A stretch of DNA of 64,000 nucleotides, from contig JAGDVP010000008.1 of the NCBI GenBank assembly GCA_023255735.1, positions 43,798-107,797 of the forward strand, read 5' to 3'. The notes under the pieces were generated by a model, which was not told the origin of the DNA, did not search any database, and was given only the letters and a program-made list of their open reading frames with translations. Of the stretch, positions 20,114-29,879 are shown one piece after another (position 1 is the stretch's first letter; each line of letters starts with the position of its first letter). The stretch comes from Halothiobacillus sp. (lineage in GTDB: Bacteria > Pseudomonadota > Gammaproteobacteria > Halothiobacillales > Halothiobacillaceae). The position numbers and the translations under genes were made by a program.

Positions 20114-20162
20114 TGACGGTATTTTTTCACAGGCTGACGGTATCAACACTGTCGCACCGTCA
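20114..20162. promoter_or_regulatory. TGACGGT repeats at 21-bp spacing, candidate operator
   Basis: TGACGGTAT occurs at 20114 and again at 20135. An inverted copy, ACCGTCA, starts at 20156. All three starts are 21 bases apart, two helical turns, so the copies face the same side of the DNA. The array lies 105-153 bases upstream of the wzm start and downstream of the tRNA terminator. I see no strong -35 element for wzm in between, which fits an activator-dependent promoter. No regulator is assigned. Confidence 0.5.
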
Positions 20163-20205
20163 AAAATGGGCGGCTGCACAGGAATGACTTAGCATGCTAT
20201 AGGCA

Positions 20206-20241
20206 TAAAAAAACCCGCAATCCTAGTAGGAATGCGGGTTT
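20206..20241 (-). terminator. Rho-independent terminator of the tRNA operon
   Basis: AACCCGCA and TGCGGGTT form a stem over a short loop. On the minus strand the stem is followed by a run of seven T. It ends the Gly-Val-Asp tRNA transcript. Confidence 0.85.
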
Positions 20242-20284
20242 AGTTAGGGTTTTAAAACTTTTTCAGACGTTATAAAACCATCGA

Positions 20285-20362
20285 TTGGCGCAGCGGACGG
20301 GACTCGAACCCGCGACCCCCGGCGTGACAGGCCGGTATTCTAACCAACTGAACTACCGCTGC
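20285..20362 (-). tRNA. tRNA-Asp (GTC)
   Basis: The minus strand reads GCAGCGGTAGTTCAGTTGG, with anticodon loop CTGTCAC (anticodon GTC), T-arm GGGTTCGAGTCCC and encoded CCA. The acceptor arms GCAGCGG and CCGCTGC pair perfectly. The D-loop is one base longer than in the E. coli tRNA. It is last of the three-tRNA operon. Confidence 0.97.
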
Positions 20363-20372
20363 TAATTTGATG

Positions 20373-20448
20373 TGGTGGGTGATGAGAGGCTCGAACTCCC
20401 GACCTACGCCTTGTAAGGGCGCCGCTCTACCAACTGAGCTAATCACCC
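20373..20448 (-). tRNA. tRNA-Val (TAC)
   Basis: The minus strand reads GGGTGATTAGCTCAGTTGG, with anticodon loop CTTACAA (anticodon TAC), T-arm GGAGTTCGAGCCT and encoded CCA. The acceptor arms GGGTGAT and ATCACCC pair. Length is 76. Confidence 0.97.
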
Positions 20449-20449
20449 G

Positions 20450-20525
20450 TGGAGCGGGAAACGAGATTCGAACTCGCGACCTCAACCTTGGCAAGGTTGC
20501 GCTCTACCAGCTGAGCTATTCCCGC
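20450..20525 (-). tRNA. tRNA-Gly (GCC)
   Basis: The minus strand reads GCGGGAATAGCTCAGCTGG, with anticodon loop TTGCCAA (anticodon GCC), T-arm GAGTTCGAATCTC and encoded CCA. The acceptor arms GCGGGAA and TTCCCGC pair. It is first in the operon and lies one base before tRNA-Val. Confidence 0.97.
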
Positions 20526-20685
20526 ACATCATCCAGCGGCTTTTGAGGGCTGCTGTTTGTCACAGAGCGCGCATTATACAAACCAAATCCGAGTGTGCAA
20601 GTTTTTTTTCTTGGGCTTTGCACGGCTTACCCTTAGGAGGGTTCGGTCTGGGTGAGTAGCTTTTTGTTTTAGTTGGGCTTTATGC

Positions 20686-21775
20686 TTAGCTAGGCGGGTT
20701 TTCTTGTGACGCAGGTTCGCTGCTCTTAACGGCAGGGCGATACAATCCCATCACCAACCAATCGATTTGGGGCTGGGGTGCTTTGGCCTCTGAACACACA
20801 ATCAGCTCGCCCTTCGATGTGATCATCAGCAAAACGATACCGCGATTTTTGTAGGTGGCCTGATAGTCGTCCCAAGTAAAGCCTTCGGTCATGCGTGTGG
20901 TGACAATTTCTGCTTTTTCTTGGATGAGCTGCATTAAATCGCCCATGGAAACATGGGGGCCAAATAGGCTGCGGCCGGTAAAGGCATACGATAACCGTTG
21001 CTGCGCATTACCCGTGGCTTCTTGCTGTGTTTGCAGCACATAGACGTGGCCTGCGCCAAATTCGTGCCGATAGCGCACTGCGGCGAGGCTGTTGATTTCG
21101 GGCAGGATGGAGGTGGCGAACATATTGCCGATGCCCATTAAATCGAGCCGATTATCGGCCGCTTCTGAGACGGGGTTGCCATAAAATGTCTCCAAACCTT
21201 CCATGCGGGCTTGCCTGATTTCGCTGTAGTCGCTATCGGCGATAACGGCTCGGTAGCCCTGTTTTTTTAGGGCCCCAGCCAACCTGCGTGAAAAGACATT
21301 TGCGCCCACCAAAAGCACGCCTTTGTCTTCAGGCAATGCCTCGCCGATTAAGCGCGCCAGCGGCCGTGCCGTGAGCGATGCAGTTACCACCGTGCCCAAG
21401 ATGACGATGAAGGTGAGTGGCACTAACACTTCGGCGCCCGCAATGTTTTGCTGATCGAGCTTCAAAGCGAATAACCCTGAAATGGCTGCCGCGACGATGC
21501 CACGCGGGCCTATCCAGGCAATCATGAGCTTTTCACGCCATTTAAGGCCACTGCCGATGGTGCAAAACCAAACTTTTAACCGCCAGCGACTCCAGCGGGA
21601 ATAATCAATCGCCCAAAAGCTCGTTGGGCCGTAATAACCCGGTCATCGGCCCTAAAGCTAGGCCGATGAGCAGTAAAAATGGAATTGCGGGCACTTTAAT
21701 TCGCCACGCCAACCACTGCGCGAAAATGCCTGCCACAACAATGCCGGTTAGGGTCACCAAAATCGTTTGATGCAT
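20686..21775 (-). pseudogene. NhaP-type Na+/H+ antiporter with internal deletion and nonsense codon
   Basis: Remains of a cation:proton antiporter with a C-terminal TrkA-N-like domain. The N-terminal piece (MHQTILVTLTGIVVAG...LLRPNELLGD) stops at a TGA. Past that stop, the same frame reads LFPLESLAV, as expected for the next family residues, and is then lost. In a second frame the sequence resumes at LKWREKLMIAWIGPRGIVAAAISGLFAL, a late membrane segment, and runs through the nucleotide-binding domain (VLLVGANVFSRRLAGALKKQGY) to a normal end. Most of the transmembrane helices are missing, so it cannot be a working antiporter. Confidence 0.85.
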
Positions 21776-21818
21776 TGGGTTTGCTCTATAAAAACAGGAG
21801 AACAGATTGAATAAAAAT

Positions 21819-22904
21819 CTACGATTTTGCGCGAACAAGCCCTTGCTTTGCCGAGAATGCCAACATACGCTCTAAAGAACGCACGGCGTTTTGGCGGATG
21901 GCTTCGGGCACGAGAATCTCATGGCCGGCGGGTGTGATAAGCGCGTTGAGCACGGCCGATAAACCATTCATCGCCATCCACGGGCAATGCGCGCAAGAAA
22001 CGCAGTGGCTACCATCGCCCGTGGGCGCTTCGATTAAGGTTTTATGCGGCACGGCTTGCTGCATTTTGTAGAAAATACCGTTGTCGGTCGCCACAATGAG
22101 CTCGCTTTGCGGCCGCTCGATGGCAGCACGAATCAGCTGGCTGGTTGAACCCACCACATCGGCCAAATCCACCACCGCCTTGGGCGATTCGGGGTGCACC
22201 AGCACAGCCGCGTTGGGATGCTGGCGTTTTAAATCCAGCAAGGCTTGCGCCGCGAACTCATTGTGCACCAAGCAATCGGCTTGCCAGAGCAGCATATCCG
22301 CGCCCGTTTGCTCTTGAAGATAACGCCCCAGATGGCGATCGGGCGCCCAGAGGATTTTTTCGCCCTGCGCTTTTAAGTGCGACACAATCGCCAGCGCGTT
22401 GGAACTTGTCACCACCCAATCGGCGCGCGCTTTAACCGCCGCCGAGGTGTTGGCGTACACCACCACGGTGCGCTCAGGGTTAGCAGCGCAAAAGGCGGTG
22501 AATTCATCCGCTGGGCAGCCTAAATCAAGCGAGCATTCCGCGCTTAAAGTGGGCATAAGCACCCGTTTTTCGGGGCTTAAAATTTTCGCGGTCTCGCCCA
22601 TAAACCGCACGCCGCACACGAGCAAGGTTTTGGCCGAATGTGCGGCGCCAAACGCCGCCATATCGAGCGAATCCGATACCCGCCCGCCGGTTTCTTCAGC
22701 GAGCTTTTGCAGCGTTGCATCCACATAAAAATGCGCGATCATCACCGCATCTTGGCGGATTAATTCCGCTTTGATCTGGGTGATGAGCTCAGCTTCTTGC
22801 GTGGGTGACAATTTGGCTGCGGGCACCGTGTGGCGGGCGAGCGCATTGATGCGCGCTTGCAGCAGAGCGGGGATTTGGGTGGCGGCATCGAGCTGGGTGG
22901 ACAT
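21819..22904 (-). CDS. nadA: Quinolinate synthase A
   Basis: Condenses iminoaspartate with dihydroxyacetone phosphate to quinolinate in NAD synthesis, using a [4Fe-4S] cluster. 361 residues. Expected motifs are present: [66 protein letters not shown] and the C-terminal [13 protein letters not shown], giving the conserved cluster cysteines. It lies 157 bases after aspS and just upstream of the broken antiporter gene. The gap between aspS and nadA shows nothing I can assign. Confidence 0.97.
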   Translation of the reverse strand: MSTQLDAATQIPALLQARINALARHTVPAAKLSPTQEAELITQIKAELIRQDAVMIAHFYVDATLQKLAEETGGRVSDSLDMAAFGAAHSAKTLLVCGVRFMGETAKILSPEKRVLMPTLSAECSLDLGCPADEFTAFCAANPERTVVVYANTSAAVKARADWVVTSSNALAIVSHLKAQGEKILWAPDRHLGRYLQEQTGADMLLWQADCLVHNEFAAQALLDLKRQHPNAAVLVHPESPKAVVDLADVVGSTSQLIRAAIERPQSELIVATDNGIFYKMQQAVPHKTLIEAPTGDGSHCVSCAHCPWMAMNGLSAVLNALITPAGHEILVPEAIRQNAVRSLERMLAFSAKQGLVRAKS

Positions 22905-23061
22905 GATCGTCTCCTAAGTAACAAATCAATGGCTTACACCATTGTTTGTGTTGCGGCATCCTACCCCAAACGGCAACGCTGAATAAATCAGCGTTTTCTT
23001 AAGTTTGAGGCCTGTGGGTTTGTATCCCCGCATCAAAGGCGCAAGGGTCGAGCCCGGCTGC

Positions 23062-24852
23062 TTACTCCGCTTTTTCGACCATAGGTTTGCGCACGCGAAT
23101 CGACAACTCTTTGAGCTGCGCTTCATCCACCTCGCCGGGGGCACTGGTGAGCAGGCAGGCCGCCGATTGCGTTTTGGGGAAGGCGATCACGTCGCGAATC
23201 GAGGTGGCACCACTCATCAGCATCACCACGCGATCAACCCCGAACGCCAGACCCGCCATGGGCGGCGCGCCGAATTTAAGCGCATCCAAGAGGAAGCCAA
23301 ATTTTTCCTGCGCTTGTTCTGGGCTAATGCCCAAAAGTTCAAACACGCGTTTTTGCAGGGTTTGATCGTGAATACGCACCGAACCGCCGCCCAGCTCAAA
23401 ACCGTTCAACACAAAATCATAGGCGCGCGAGCGCACGGCTTCGGGGTTGGTGGCAAGCAAGGCCAAATCATCCTCATTTGGCGCGGTAAACGGGTGATGA
23501 ATGGCGTAATAACGGCTATCTTTTTCATCGAATTCAAACATGGGGAAATCCGTAACCCACAGCGCGCGAAAGCCTTGCTCAACCAAGCCTAAATCTTGGC
23601 CGATTTTGACACGCAGCGCGCCCAAGGATTCATTGACGATTTTGGCTTTATCGGCACCGAAAAATACCACATCGCCCGTTTGTGCCCCGGTGCGGTGCAT
23701 GATGCCGGCAATGGCATCATCGGTTAAAAATTTGAGAATCGGCGACTGCAAGCCTTCGCGACCCGCCGCGGCATCGTTGACTTTAATGTAGGCCAAGCCT
23801 TTGGCACCGTAAATCGAGACAAACTTGGTGTAATCATCAATCGCGCTGCGGGGGAGCGCATTGCCGTTGGGCACGCGCAGGGCAGCGATACGGCCGCGTG
23901 GGTCGCGCGCAGGACCTGAGAACACTTTGAAATCCACATCGACCAATAAATCTGCCACATCCACCAATTCAAGCGGGATGCGTAAATCGGGTTTATCGGA
24001 ACCAAAGCGGCGCATAGCCTCTGCCCAAGTTAAACGCGGCAAGGGATTGGGCAGCGCTAATTCAATGGCTTGGGCGAAGATATGACGCATCATGTCTTCC
24101 ACCAGCGTCATCACTTCTTCTTCATCCAAGAAACTGGTTTCGATGTCGAGTTGGGTGAATTCGGGCTGGCGATCGGCGCGCAGGTCTTCATCGCGAAAGC
24201 ATTTCACGATTTGGTAGTAGCGCTCGATACCCGCCACCATCAGCAATTGCTTGAAAATTTGCGGCGATTGCGGCAGGGCAAAAAACTCGCCCGGATGCGT
24301 GCGCGAAGGCACGAGATAGTCCCGCGCACCCTCGGGCGTGGCGCGCGTTAATACCGGGGTTTCTACATCCATAAAGCCGGCATGATCAAGATACTGGCGC
24401 ATAGCACGGGTCACTTGATGGCGCAATTTCAGGCGCGCGAGCATCTCGGGGCGGCGCAAATCCAAATAACGGTAGCGTAAACGATGCTCCTCACTCACGC
24501 GTTCGTCGTCGATTTGAAACGGCAACGGCTCTGAGCGATTGAGCACGGTGAGCCCCAAGCCCAACACCTCAATTTGGCCGCTCACGATATTGGGGTTTTC
24601 AGTGCCGGCCGGGCGGCGGCGCACGCGGCCGCGCACTTGAATCACAAATTCACTGCGCAGGCTTTCGGCCGTGGCGAACACGGTCAGATCATCGGGATCA
24701 AACACAATTTGCACCATGCCGTCGCGGTCACGTAAATCCACAAAAATCACCCCGCCGTGGTCGCGGCGGCGATTCACCCAGCCCACCAGGGTAATTTCTT
24801 GATCTAAAAGCGCCAAATCAACTTGGCCCGCCGTGTGGCTACGCATACTCAT
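23062..24852 (-). CDS. aspS: Aspartyl-tRNA synthetase
   Basis: Class II synthetase charging tRNA-Asp. I prefer the start at 24852 ([11 protein letters not shown]), giving 596 residues, the normal size; the open frame runs 40 codons further without family similarity. The N-terminal OB fold ([26 protein letters not shown]) binds the anticodon. Motif 2 is [18 protein letters not shown], and motif 3 is the [13 protein letters not shown] region. The bacterial insertion domain (GAD) lies between motifs 2 and 3. It probably forms an operon with the DUF502 and DUF3429 genes. Confidence 0.97.
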   Translation of the reverse strand: MSMRSHTAGQVDLALLDQEITLVGWVNRRRDHGGVIFVDLRDRDGMVQIVFDPDDLTVFATAESLRSEFVIQVRGRVRRRPAGTENPNIVSGQIEVLGLGLTVLNRSEPLPFQIDDERVSEEHRLRYRYLDLRRPEMLARLKLRHQVTRAMRQYLDHAGFMDVETPVLTRATPEGARDYLVPSRTHPGEFFALPQSPQIFKQLLMVAGIERYYQIVKCFRDEDLRADRQPEFTQLDIETSFLDEEEVMTLVEDMMRHIFAQAIELALPNPLPRLTWAEAMRRFGSDKPDLRIPLELVDVADLLVDVDFKVFSGPARDPRGRIAALRVPNGNALPRSAIDDYTKFVSIYGAKGLAYIKVNDAAAGREGLQSPILKFLTDDAIAGIMHRTGAQTGDVVFFGADKAKIVNESLGALRVKIGQDLGLVEQGFRALWVTDFPMFEFDEKDSRYYAIHHPFTAPNEDDLALLATNPEAVRSRAYDFVLNGFELGGGSVRIHDQTLQKRVFELLGISPEQAQEKFGFLLDALKFGAPPMAGLAFGVDRVVMLMSGATSIRDVIAFPKTQSAACLLTSAPGEVDEAQLKELSIRVRKPMVEKAE

Positions 24853-24892
24853 GAGGGGGTTATTCCGTGCAAAATTCAAATAGGGCGGCAGT

Positions 24893-25570
24893 TTAGCCGG
24901 ATACGCTCGGGTTTTCGAGTGGGGATTGCGCAGGCTGTACGCGCGATACGTAGTTTTTCGGGGTGACGACACCGAGCGAAATGACCATGCGAAAGCCTTC
25001 TTCCACGCTCATATCCAGCGGGATAATTTCATGTTCGGGCACCATAATGACAAAGCCAGAGGTGGGATTGGGCGCGGTAGGCACAAACACCGTGATGACT
25101 TTTTGCGCGGTTTTTTCTTGCACTTCGCCCACCGGATCACCCGCTAAAAACGCCAGCGACCAGCAATCTTTGCGCGGATACTCCACCAGCACCACCTGCC
25201 GAAATGAGCGCGAATCTTGCGAGACAAAGGTTTCAATCACCTGTTTTACCGCCGAGTACACACTGCGCACCAGCGGAATACGATTCAAAACCGACTCGCC
25301 GAAAGTGATGAGCTTGCGCCCTAAAAAATTGGCTACCAAGGCGCCGGTTAATAAAACCAAAAACACGGCCAGCACGGCGCCTAAACCGGGAATATTAAAA
25401 CCGAACACCGCCTCGGGGCGGTAGGCGGGCGGTAAGAACAAAATGGTTTGATCCATGAAGCTGACAATCGCATTAATCACCCAGAACGTAATGGCCAGCG
25501 GCGCCCAAACGAGCACGCCAGCCACCAGCCATTTGCGCGTTGTCGATACTTTACGGTGCACATCACTCAT
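24893..25570 (-). CDS. DUF502 family membrane protein
   Basis: 225 residues with two hydrophobic segments near the N-terminus ([20 protein letters not shown] and [23 protein letters not shown]), followed by a soluble part with [14 protein letters not shown] and [39 protein letters not shown]. These match the DUF502 family, which commonly lies next to aspS in proteobacteria as it does here (40-base gap). The molecular function is not established. Confidence 0.9.
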   Translation of the reverse strand: MSDVHRKVSTTRKWLVAGVLVWAPLAITFWVINAIVSFMDQTILFLPPAYRPEAVFGFNIPGLGAVLAVFLVLLTGALVANFLGRKLITFGESVLNRIPLVRSVYSAVKQVIETFVSQDSRSFRQVVLVEYPRKDCWSLAFLAGDPVGEVQEKTAQKVITVFVPTAPNPTSGFVIMVPEHEIIPLDMSVEEGFRMVISLGVVTPKNYVSRVQPAQSPLENPSVSG

Positions 25571-25580
25571 CGGTTCACAC

Positions 25581-26045
25581 TCAACTTAAAACCCCAACCC
25601 GAATAAAAGAAGCCAGCACCACGAGCAAACTTAAACTCGCCACCATTGTGAGCGGGGTGCGAAGGCCAAGATACACGCTGGCCGAATCCACCGCGACCAG
25701 CGTGGCGCGATCGACCTTCCAGCTTAATAACAGCAATAAAATCAGCAGCGTTAACGACACCACAGGCCAGGGAATCAAGACGATAGCCCAAGCCATCAGC
25801 GCAGGGCTCACCCCCCAAAGCAACCTCTTGTATTCGCTGGCACCCGCTTTCGCTATCGCCACCCCCCAGTGCACCCCGCCTAAAAAAGAGAGGATAACGG
25901 CGGCATAAATTTCAACGGCTTGCACCCACAGCGCATGCGTGGATGGAGCCAAGCCCCAGCTTGCCGCGGCCAGCCCAATAAAGGGGATTAACCCGGCAAA
26001 ACCCAATAAAACCAGCAAAGATCGGCTCATAGTTGGCTTATTCAC
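25581..26045 (-). CDS. DUF3429 family membrane protein
   Basis: 154-residue integral membrane protein with about five hydrophobic helices (LLVLLGFAGLIPFIGLAAASW, VEIYAAVILSFLGGVHWGVAI, ALMAWAIVLIPWPVVSLTLLILLLLLSW and others). The FLGGVHWG motif is characteristic of DUF3429. Function is unknown. It ends 10 bases before the DUF502 gene and is probably transcribed with it. Confidence 0.82.
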   Translation of the reverse strand: MNKPTMSRSLLVLLGFAGLIPFIGLAAASWGLAPSTHALWVQAVEIYAAVILSFLGGVHWGVAIAKAGASEYKRLLWGVSPALMAWAIVLIPWPVVSLTLLILLLLLSWKVDRATLVAVDSASVYLGLRTPLTMVASLSLLVVLASFIRVGVLS

Positions 26046-26116
26046 TCACCTAGGGATGAAACACGCCAATGAGTTTGCCACAAATATCCTCGGCATACCG
26101 GCCTGATTTCGTGCGC

Positions 26117-26160
26117 ATAAAAAACCGCCGCCCCAAAGATAGGGGCATGCGGCGGGTTTG
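26117..26160 (-). terminator. Terminator downstream of the chemoreceptor gene
   Basis: On the minus strand CCCGCCGCATGCCCC and GGGGCGGCGG form a stem with a small bulge, followed by TTTTTT. It lies just after the stop of the chemoreceptor gene. Confidence 0.75.
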
Positions 26161-26176
26161 GGCAATGCTTGTAAAA

Positions 26177-28186
26177 CTAAATCTTAAATTGCGCAACCAA
26201 GCTCGATAACGCGTGCGCTTGGGCGGCGACATCGGTGCCGGCGTGCGAGATTTCGCCCCCGCGCGCCGCAGTGGCACTGGCGGTTACATTGATCGATTCA
26301 ATGTTTTGCTTCATGCCGCTTGCAACCGCTGTTTGCTCCTCGGCGGCAGCGGCAATGCGCACACTCATATCGCTTAACTTGCCAAAGCTTTGGCTGATAT
26401 TTTCGAGCATCTCATTGGCTTGGGTTATTGCATCCAAACTTTGATGGCTGACTTTGCGGCCATCGCCCATCGCCGCCACGGCCTGATTTGCGCCGGTTTG
26501 TAGCTGATTAATAATGCTTGAAATTTCTTGTGTGGAGCGCTGCGTGCGGGTAGCGAGCGAGCGCACCTCTTCTGCTACCACCGCAAACCCTCGCCCCTGC
26601 TCGCCCGCGCGCGCGGCTTCAATGGCGGCATTAAGTGCCAGCAAGTTGGTTTGGTCGGCAATCCCCCGGATCACATCCAGCACTTTGCCGATCACCTGGC
26701 TTTGCGTCGAGAGCTCTTGGATTTTGCCTTCAGCCAAGGATAAAACTTCGTCTAGCTGCGCGGCACTTTGCGTGCTCACCTGCACTTTAGTGAGCCCTTC
26801 ATGCAGCTGCTCGTTGGCCGATTGCACGGCAGCGCTGGCTGTTTCGGCACTGCGCGCCACGTCGGTTGCGGCTTCCAGCGTTTGGCTCATTCCCGTCACC
26901 AAGGCTTCGGTATCGCGCGCCTGACGGGTTGCACCGATTTGCGCTTGCGCCGAGGTGTTCTTAAGGCGGCTGGCCGATTCATTTAATGCCTGCGTGGTTG
27001 AAACAACTTGGGTCACCAGTTGATGCGCCGTTTGCGCAAAGGTGTTGAACGCCAGGCTCACCTCGGCAATTTCATCTTGGCCGTTAATGGGCAAACGGCG
27101 GGTTAAATCGCCATCCCCTTCGGCAATATCGCGCATGCGCTCGGCCACACGCCGCAGCGGCGATGAAATACTCAACATAGACAGCAGCGCTAAAATACCC
27201 ACCACCACAATCCCCAACACCACAAGCCCCACTTGGCCTTGGGTGATGCGGGTAATGGTGGCATCTAAAACCTGCGATTGGCCATCGATTTGCTGGCGCT
27301 GGCGATCAACAATCGCTTGCACCGTGGCTTCAACTTGGCTAAAGGCGGGGTCAAGCTCGGTGCGCACTAAATAGGCATCCATCCGCCACTCGGGTGATTT
27401 TTGCAGGGCAAAGGCTTTATCTGCCTGCGTGATGAATTCGGGTAATTTCTTGAGCAATTGATCAATCGCATCTTGCTGCTCGAAGGTTAAAATAGGGCCG
27501 TAGTTTTTATTAATTTCTTGCGTGCGCTTCAAGGTTTCAGCCGAATACAGCGTGAAATTATTTTCAAGCGCGGGGCTACGAAATGCCATAAAACCGCGCA
27601 AGCCGGCCACCACATCGCCCCATTCACCGCGCAGGCGGGCTAAATCCAGCACCAAGGGTCGGCGGGGGATGTTGCCGGCCTCGGCATCGGCTTCGGCACT
27701 AATTAAGGTGCTCATGAGCCCCGAAATTTGAATCGCCATCGGGTTCACATTCTGGTTGGCGTACTCCATGCCGGGCAGGTTCTGCTTATCGTCGGCCGAA
27801 ATTTCCATCACCCGATCGGCCTTGGCAACAAACTGCTTAAGCTCGGCATCAAGGGTATCCATCTGGCTATTGGTGTGCTGCTTCAACAAGGCTTGTGCTT
27901 TGCCGATGCCGGCAATCGCCGCATCAAAGCGCGCACGATCCGATGGGCTTTTGCTCTGCAAAAACAAACCAACCGAAGCCATCGACCGCTCAAGCTGGAT
28001 GCGAATGGCATCGGCGGCAAAGGCCGCAGGCTGGCGCTGCTCAATCACCTCGGTCGCAACCCCTTTGATGCGCCCCATGTTTAAGTAGGTGAGCACCGCC
28101 ATCGAAAACAGCACGAGCAAAATCAGGCCATAACCAAACAAATTTTTTTGCGCAATCGAAAAGCGGGCAATCCAGTGACTCATCAA
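26177..28186 (-). CDS. Methyl-accepting chemotaxis protein
   Basis: 669-residue transmembrane chemoreceptor. The first membrane helix is near residues 15-35 ([15 protein letters not shown]). A periplasmic ligand domain of about 280 residues follows, then a second helix near 320-342 ([17 protein letters not shown]) and a HAMP domain ([24 protein letters not shown]). The cytoplasmic coiled coil contains the hairpin signature [38 protein letters not shown], which contacts CheA and CheW. No C-terminal CheR-docking pentapeptide is visible. No che genes lie nearby. The ligand cannot be predicted. Confidence 0.95.
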   Translation of the reverse strand: MMSHWIARFSIAQKNLFGYGLILLVLFSMAVLTYLNMGRIKGVATEVIEQRQPAAFAADAIRIQLERSMASVGLFLQSKSPSDRARFDAAIAGIGKAQALLKQHTNSQMDTLDAELKQFVAKADRVMEISADDKQNLPGMEYANQNVNPMAIQISGLMSTLISAEADAEAGNIPRRPLVLDLARLRGEWGDVVAGLRGFMAFRSPALENNFTLYSAETLKRTQEINKNYGPILTFEQQDAIDQLLKKLPEFITQADKAFALQKSPEWRMDAYLVRTELDPAFSQVEATVQAIVDRQRQQIDGQSQVLDATITRITQGQVGLVVLGIVVVGILALLSMLSISSPLRRVAERMRDIAEGDGDLTRRLPINGQDEIAEVSLAFNTFAQTAHQLVTQVVSTTQALNESASRLKNTSAQAQIGATRQARDTEALVTGMSQTLEAATDVARSAETASAAVQSANEQLHEGLTKVQVSTQSAAQLDEVLSLAEGKIQELSTQSQVIGKVLDVIRGIADQTNLLALNAAIEAARAGEQGRGFAVVAEEVRSLATRTQRSTQEISSIINQLQTGANQAVAAMGDGRKVSHQSLDAITQANEMLENISQSFGKLSDMSVRIAAAAEEQTAVASGMKQNIESINVTASATAARGGEISHAGTDVAAQAHALSSLVAQFKI

Positions 28187-28281
28187 AGCGGTTCCTTAAA
28201 TTTATAGTTAACCCAAGCTAAAAGAGGGTGCTGTTTTGCTATCGGCGGTCGCGGCTTAAACTTGAATCCAAACCGCCCGCC

Positions 28282-28902
28282 CTACCACCAATATTCAGGG
28301 TAGGCGCGTTTAGGGGCGAGATTATTAAAAACCAACGCCACGCCCAACAACACCAAGGGCGCCATTAAGCCGGGAAACAGCACAAACCCATAGCCCATGG
28401 CGTGCACCTGCGGGCTGCCGATTACCGCGACCAATGCCGTGGCGCCGCCCGGCGGGTGCAGGGTGCGGGTGGCGTGCATCAAGGCAATGGCCAACCCCAC
28501 CGCCAAGGCGGGCGCAAGCACCTGCACCATCAGCAGGAGCAAAAGCGGCGAAACACCCCACGCAGGAGCCAGTGCATCCACGAGCACTGCGTGCACGCTC
28601 ACGCCCACCAAGGCCGATAACGCATGCCCGCCAATTAAGTTGCGCGGTTGCGCTAAGGGGCTGCGAATGGCGCCGAATACCAACACCGCCGAGGCGCCGA
28701 TGGAGCCGATAATCAACACCCGATCGAATCCACTAAAAACCAGCGCGCATAACCCCACGCCCAAAAGGCCAATAAACCCGCCTAAGCCCGACAAGACGAT
28801 TTCAGATAACGACACACGCGGCGGCGAGCCATGGCTGCGCCCGCGCCATTTATGCCAGAACGTGCGCCACGCGCTGGGCGGCGGCGATTCGCTCATAGCC
28901 AA
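28282..28902 (-). CDS. HPP family membrane protein
   Basis: 206 residues with a short charged N-terminus and four to five transmembrane helices. The HPP-family features are present: GSIGASAVLVFGAIRSPLAQPRNLIGGHALSALVGVSV and the TRTLHPPGGATALVAVIG motif that names the family. Members are membrane proteins, some linked to nitrite transport in plastids; the role in bacteria is unclear. It overlaps the CBS-domain gene by 10 bases, so the two products probably act together. Confidence 0.9.
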   Translation of the reverse strand: MAMSESPPPSAWRTFWHKWRGRSHGSPPRVSLSEIVLSGLGGFIGLLGVGLCALVFSGFDRVLIIGSIGASAVLVFGAIRSPLAQPRNLIGGHALSALVGVSVHAVLVDALAPAWGVSPLLLLLMVQVLAPALAVGLAIALMHATRTLHPPGGATALVAVIGSPQVHAMGYGFVLFPGLMAPLVLLGVALVFNNLAPKRAYPEYWW

Positions 28903-29480
28903 TCATCCCAATGAAAACGCTCAAAAAAATCGCGCCGCATTACCACACCAATCAAGCGGTTGCCCTCATCCACCACCGGCAGACGTTTTTCTTCCACGGC
29001 ATGAAACGCACGGGCAATATCAACAAAACTGCCTGCGGCATTAAGCACCGTGGCGGGCGTGGTCATCACCTCGCGCACGGTGGTGGCCTCGCAGTAATCA
29101 AGAAACCGTTGATCGTGCGCCATAAGCCGAAAAACAAGGGCGAAAAACGTATCGGCACCATACCCTTGCAAAAAATTCCACTCGCTGACATCGCCCAACA
29201 CACAGCCCTGCTCATCGACCACGGGTAAGGTGTGGGCATGCATCAAGGCCATCTGCTCGGCGGCTTGGGTAAGCGTTTGCGTGGGACGCAAGGCCGATAC
29301 ATCGCGGCGCATCAGGTGCGACACATCCATTTTTGAGAATAGGCGTTGTAGGGCGTGCTCGTGGGCGAGGGTGTAAATTTCCCGAAAATCATCCAAGGTG
29401 ATGTCGATATAACCCGACATCGAGCGCAGGGCGGCAAGCACATCTTCATCGGGTAATCGGGCGCTGGGGGATTCGCTCAT
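28893..29480 (-). CDS. CBS-domain pair protein
   Basis: 195 residues from the ATG at 29480, chosen because AGGAG lies about seven bases upstream; the ORF extends 25 codons further without support. Two CBS domains follow a short helical N-terminus: VSHLMRRDVSALRPTQTLTQAAEQM...LPVVDEQGCVLGDV and VREVMTTPATVLNAAGSFVDIARAF...LPVVDEGNRLIGVVMRRDF. CBS pairs usually bind adenine nucleotides. In many genomes HPP and CBS domains are fused in one chain, so this gene probably encodes the regulatory half of the HPP membrane protein. Confidence 0.88.
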   Translation of the reverse strand: MSESPSARLPDEDVLAALRSMSGYIDITLDDFREIYTLAHEHALQRLFSKMDVSHLMRRDVSALRPTQTLTQAAEQMALMHAHTLPVVDEQGCVLGDVSEWNFLQGYGADTFFALVFRLMAHDQRFLDYCEATTVREVMTTPATVLNAAGSFVDIARAFHAVEEKRLPVVDEGNRLIGVVMRRDFFERFHWDDWL

Positions 29481-29589
29481 GGGCGGCTCCTGCCAAAAAA
29501 GAAGTGGCGCATCATAGCGAGCAAGGCTAAGCAGGGTGAAGTCAAAAAGCCCCAAGGCATCCCAAAGATTTTTTATCTAAGCGCTCACG

Positions 29590-29784
29590 TTAAATGGGTT
29601 TAGCACTGATGCCGTGCATTAAAAAAGCCACAAACCCCGCCACGCCGAAAAGAATAAGCACCACCACCAGCCATTCTGAACTGCTGCCCTTGCGGCTCTC
29701 GCGCAGCATGTGCCCCGCGCGCGGCCATAAAAACACGAGCATCACCACGATAAAAATCGCCGACATGATTTTCATCCAATCCAT
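29590..29784 (-). CDS. Small two-helix membrane protein
   Basis: Sixty-four residues if translated from the ATG at 29784 (MDWMKIMSAIFIVVMLVFLWPRAGHM). It has two hydrophobic helices flanking a polar loop (LRESRKGSSSEW), then VVVLILFGVAGFVAFLMHG. I do not recognise a named family with certainty; similar short proteins are common beside Bax-inhibitor or cytochrome genes in proteobacteria. It follows the terminator of the Bax-inhibitor gene and probably has its own promoter. Confidence 0.6.
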   Translation of the reverse strand: MDWMKIMSAIFIVVMLVFLWPRAGHMLRESRKGSSSEWLVVVLILFGVAGFVAFLMHGISAKPI

Positions 29785-29820
29785 CGCGCACCCCGCTCTA
29801 ATCTGCCTGCATCTAAAACA

Positions 29821-29845
29821 AAAAGCCCCGTTCAACGGGGCTTTT
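29821..29845 (-). terminator. Terminator after the Bax-inhibitor-1 family gene
   Basis: AAAAGCCCCGTTCAACGGGGCTTTT is a perfect palindrome with a short loop; the minus strand continues with T-rich sequence. It lies about 35 bases after the stop at 29880. Confidence 0.88.
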
Positions 29846-29879
29846 AAGCACAATGAAACCCGCCTTGAATCGCGCTGAA

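Noticed and set aside
20270-20494. 74-codon ORF on the minus strand
   Set aside because: It lies across the three tRNA genes. The translated sequence is tRNA sequence, not a protein.
20285-20525. tRNA genes as integration site for the polysaccharide locus
   Set aside because: I looked for a duplicated tRNA 3' end at the far side of the locus, and for an integrase. Neither is in the window.
22975-22995. Hairpin AACGCTGA-ataaa-TCAGCGTT between aspS and nadA
   Set aside because: The T-run is on the plus strand, but both neighbouring genes are on the minus strand and no plus-strand gene ends here. I do not call it a terminator.
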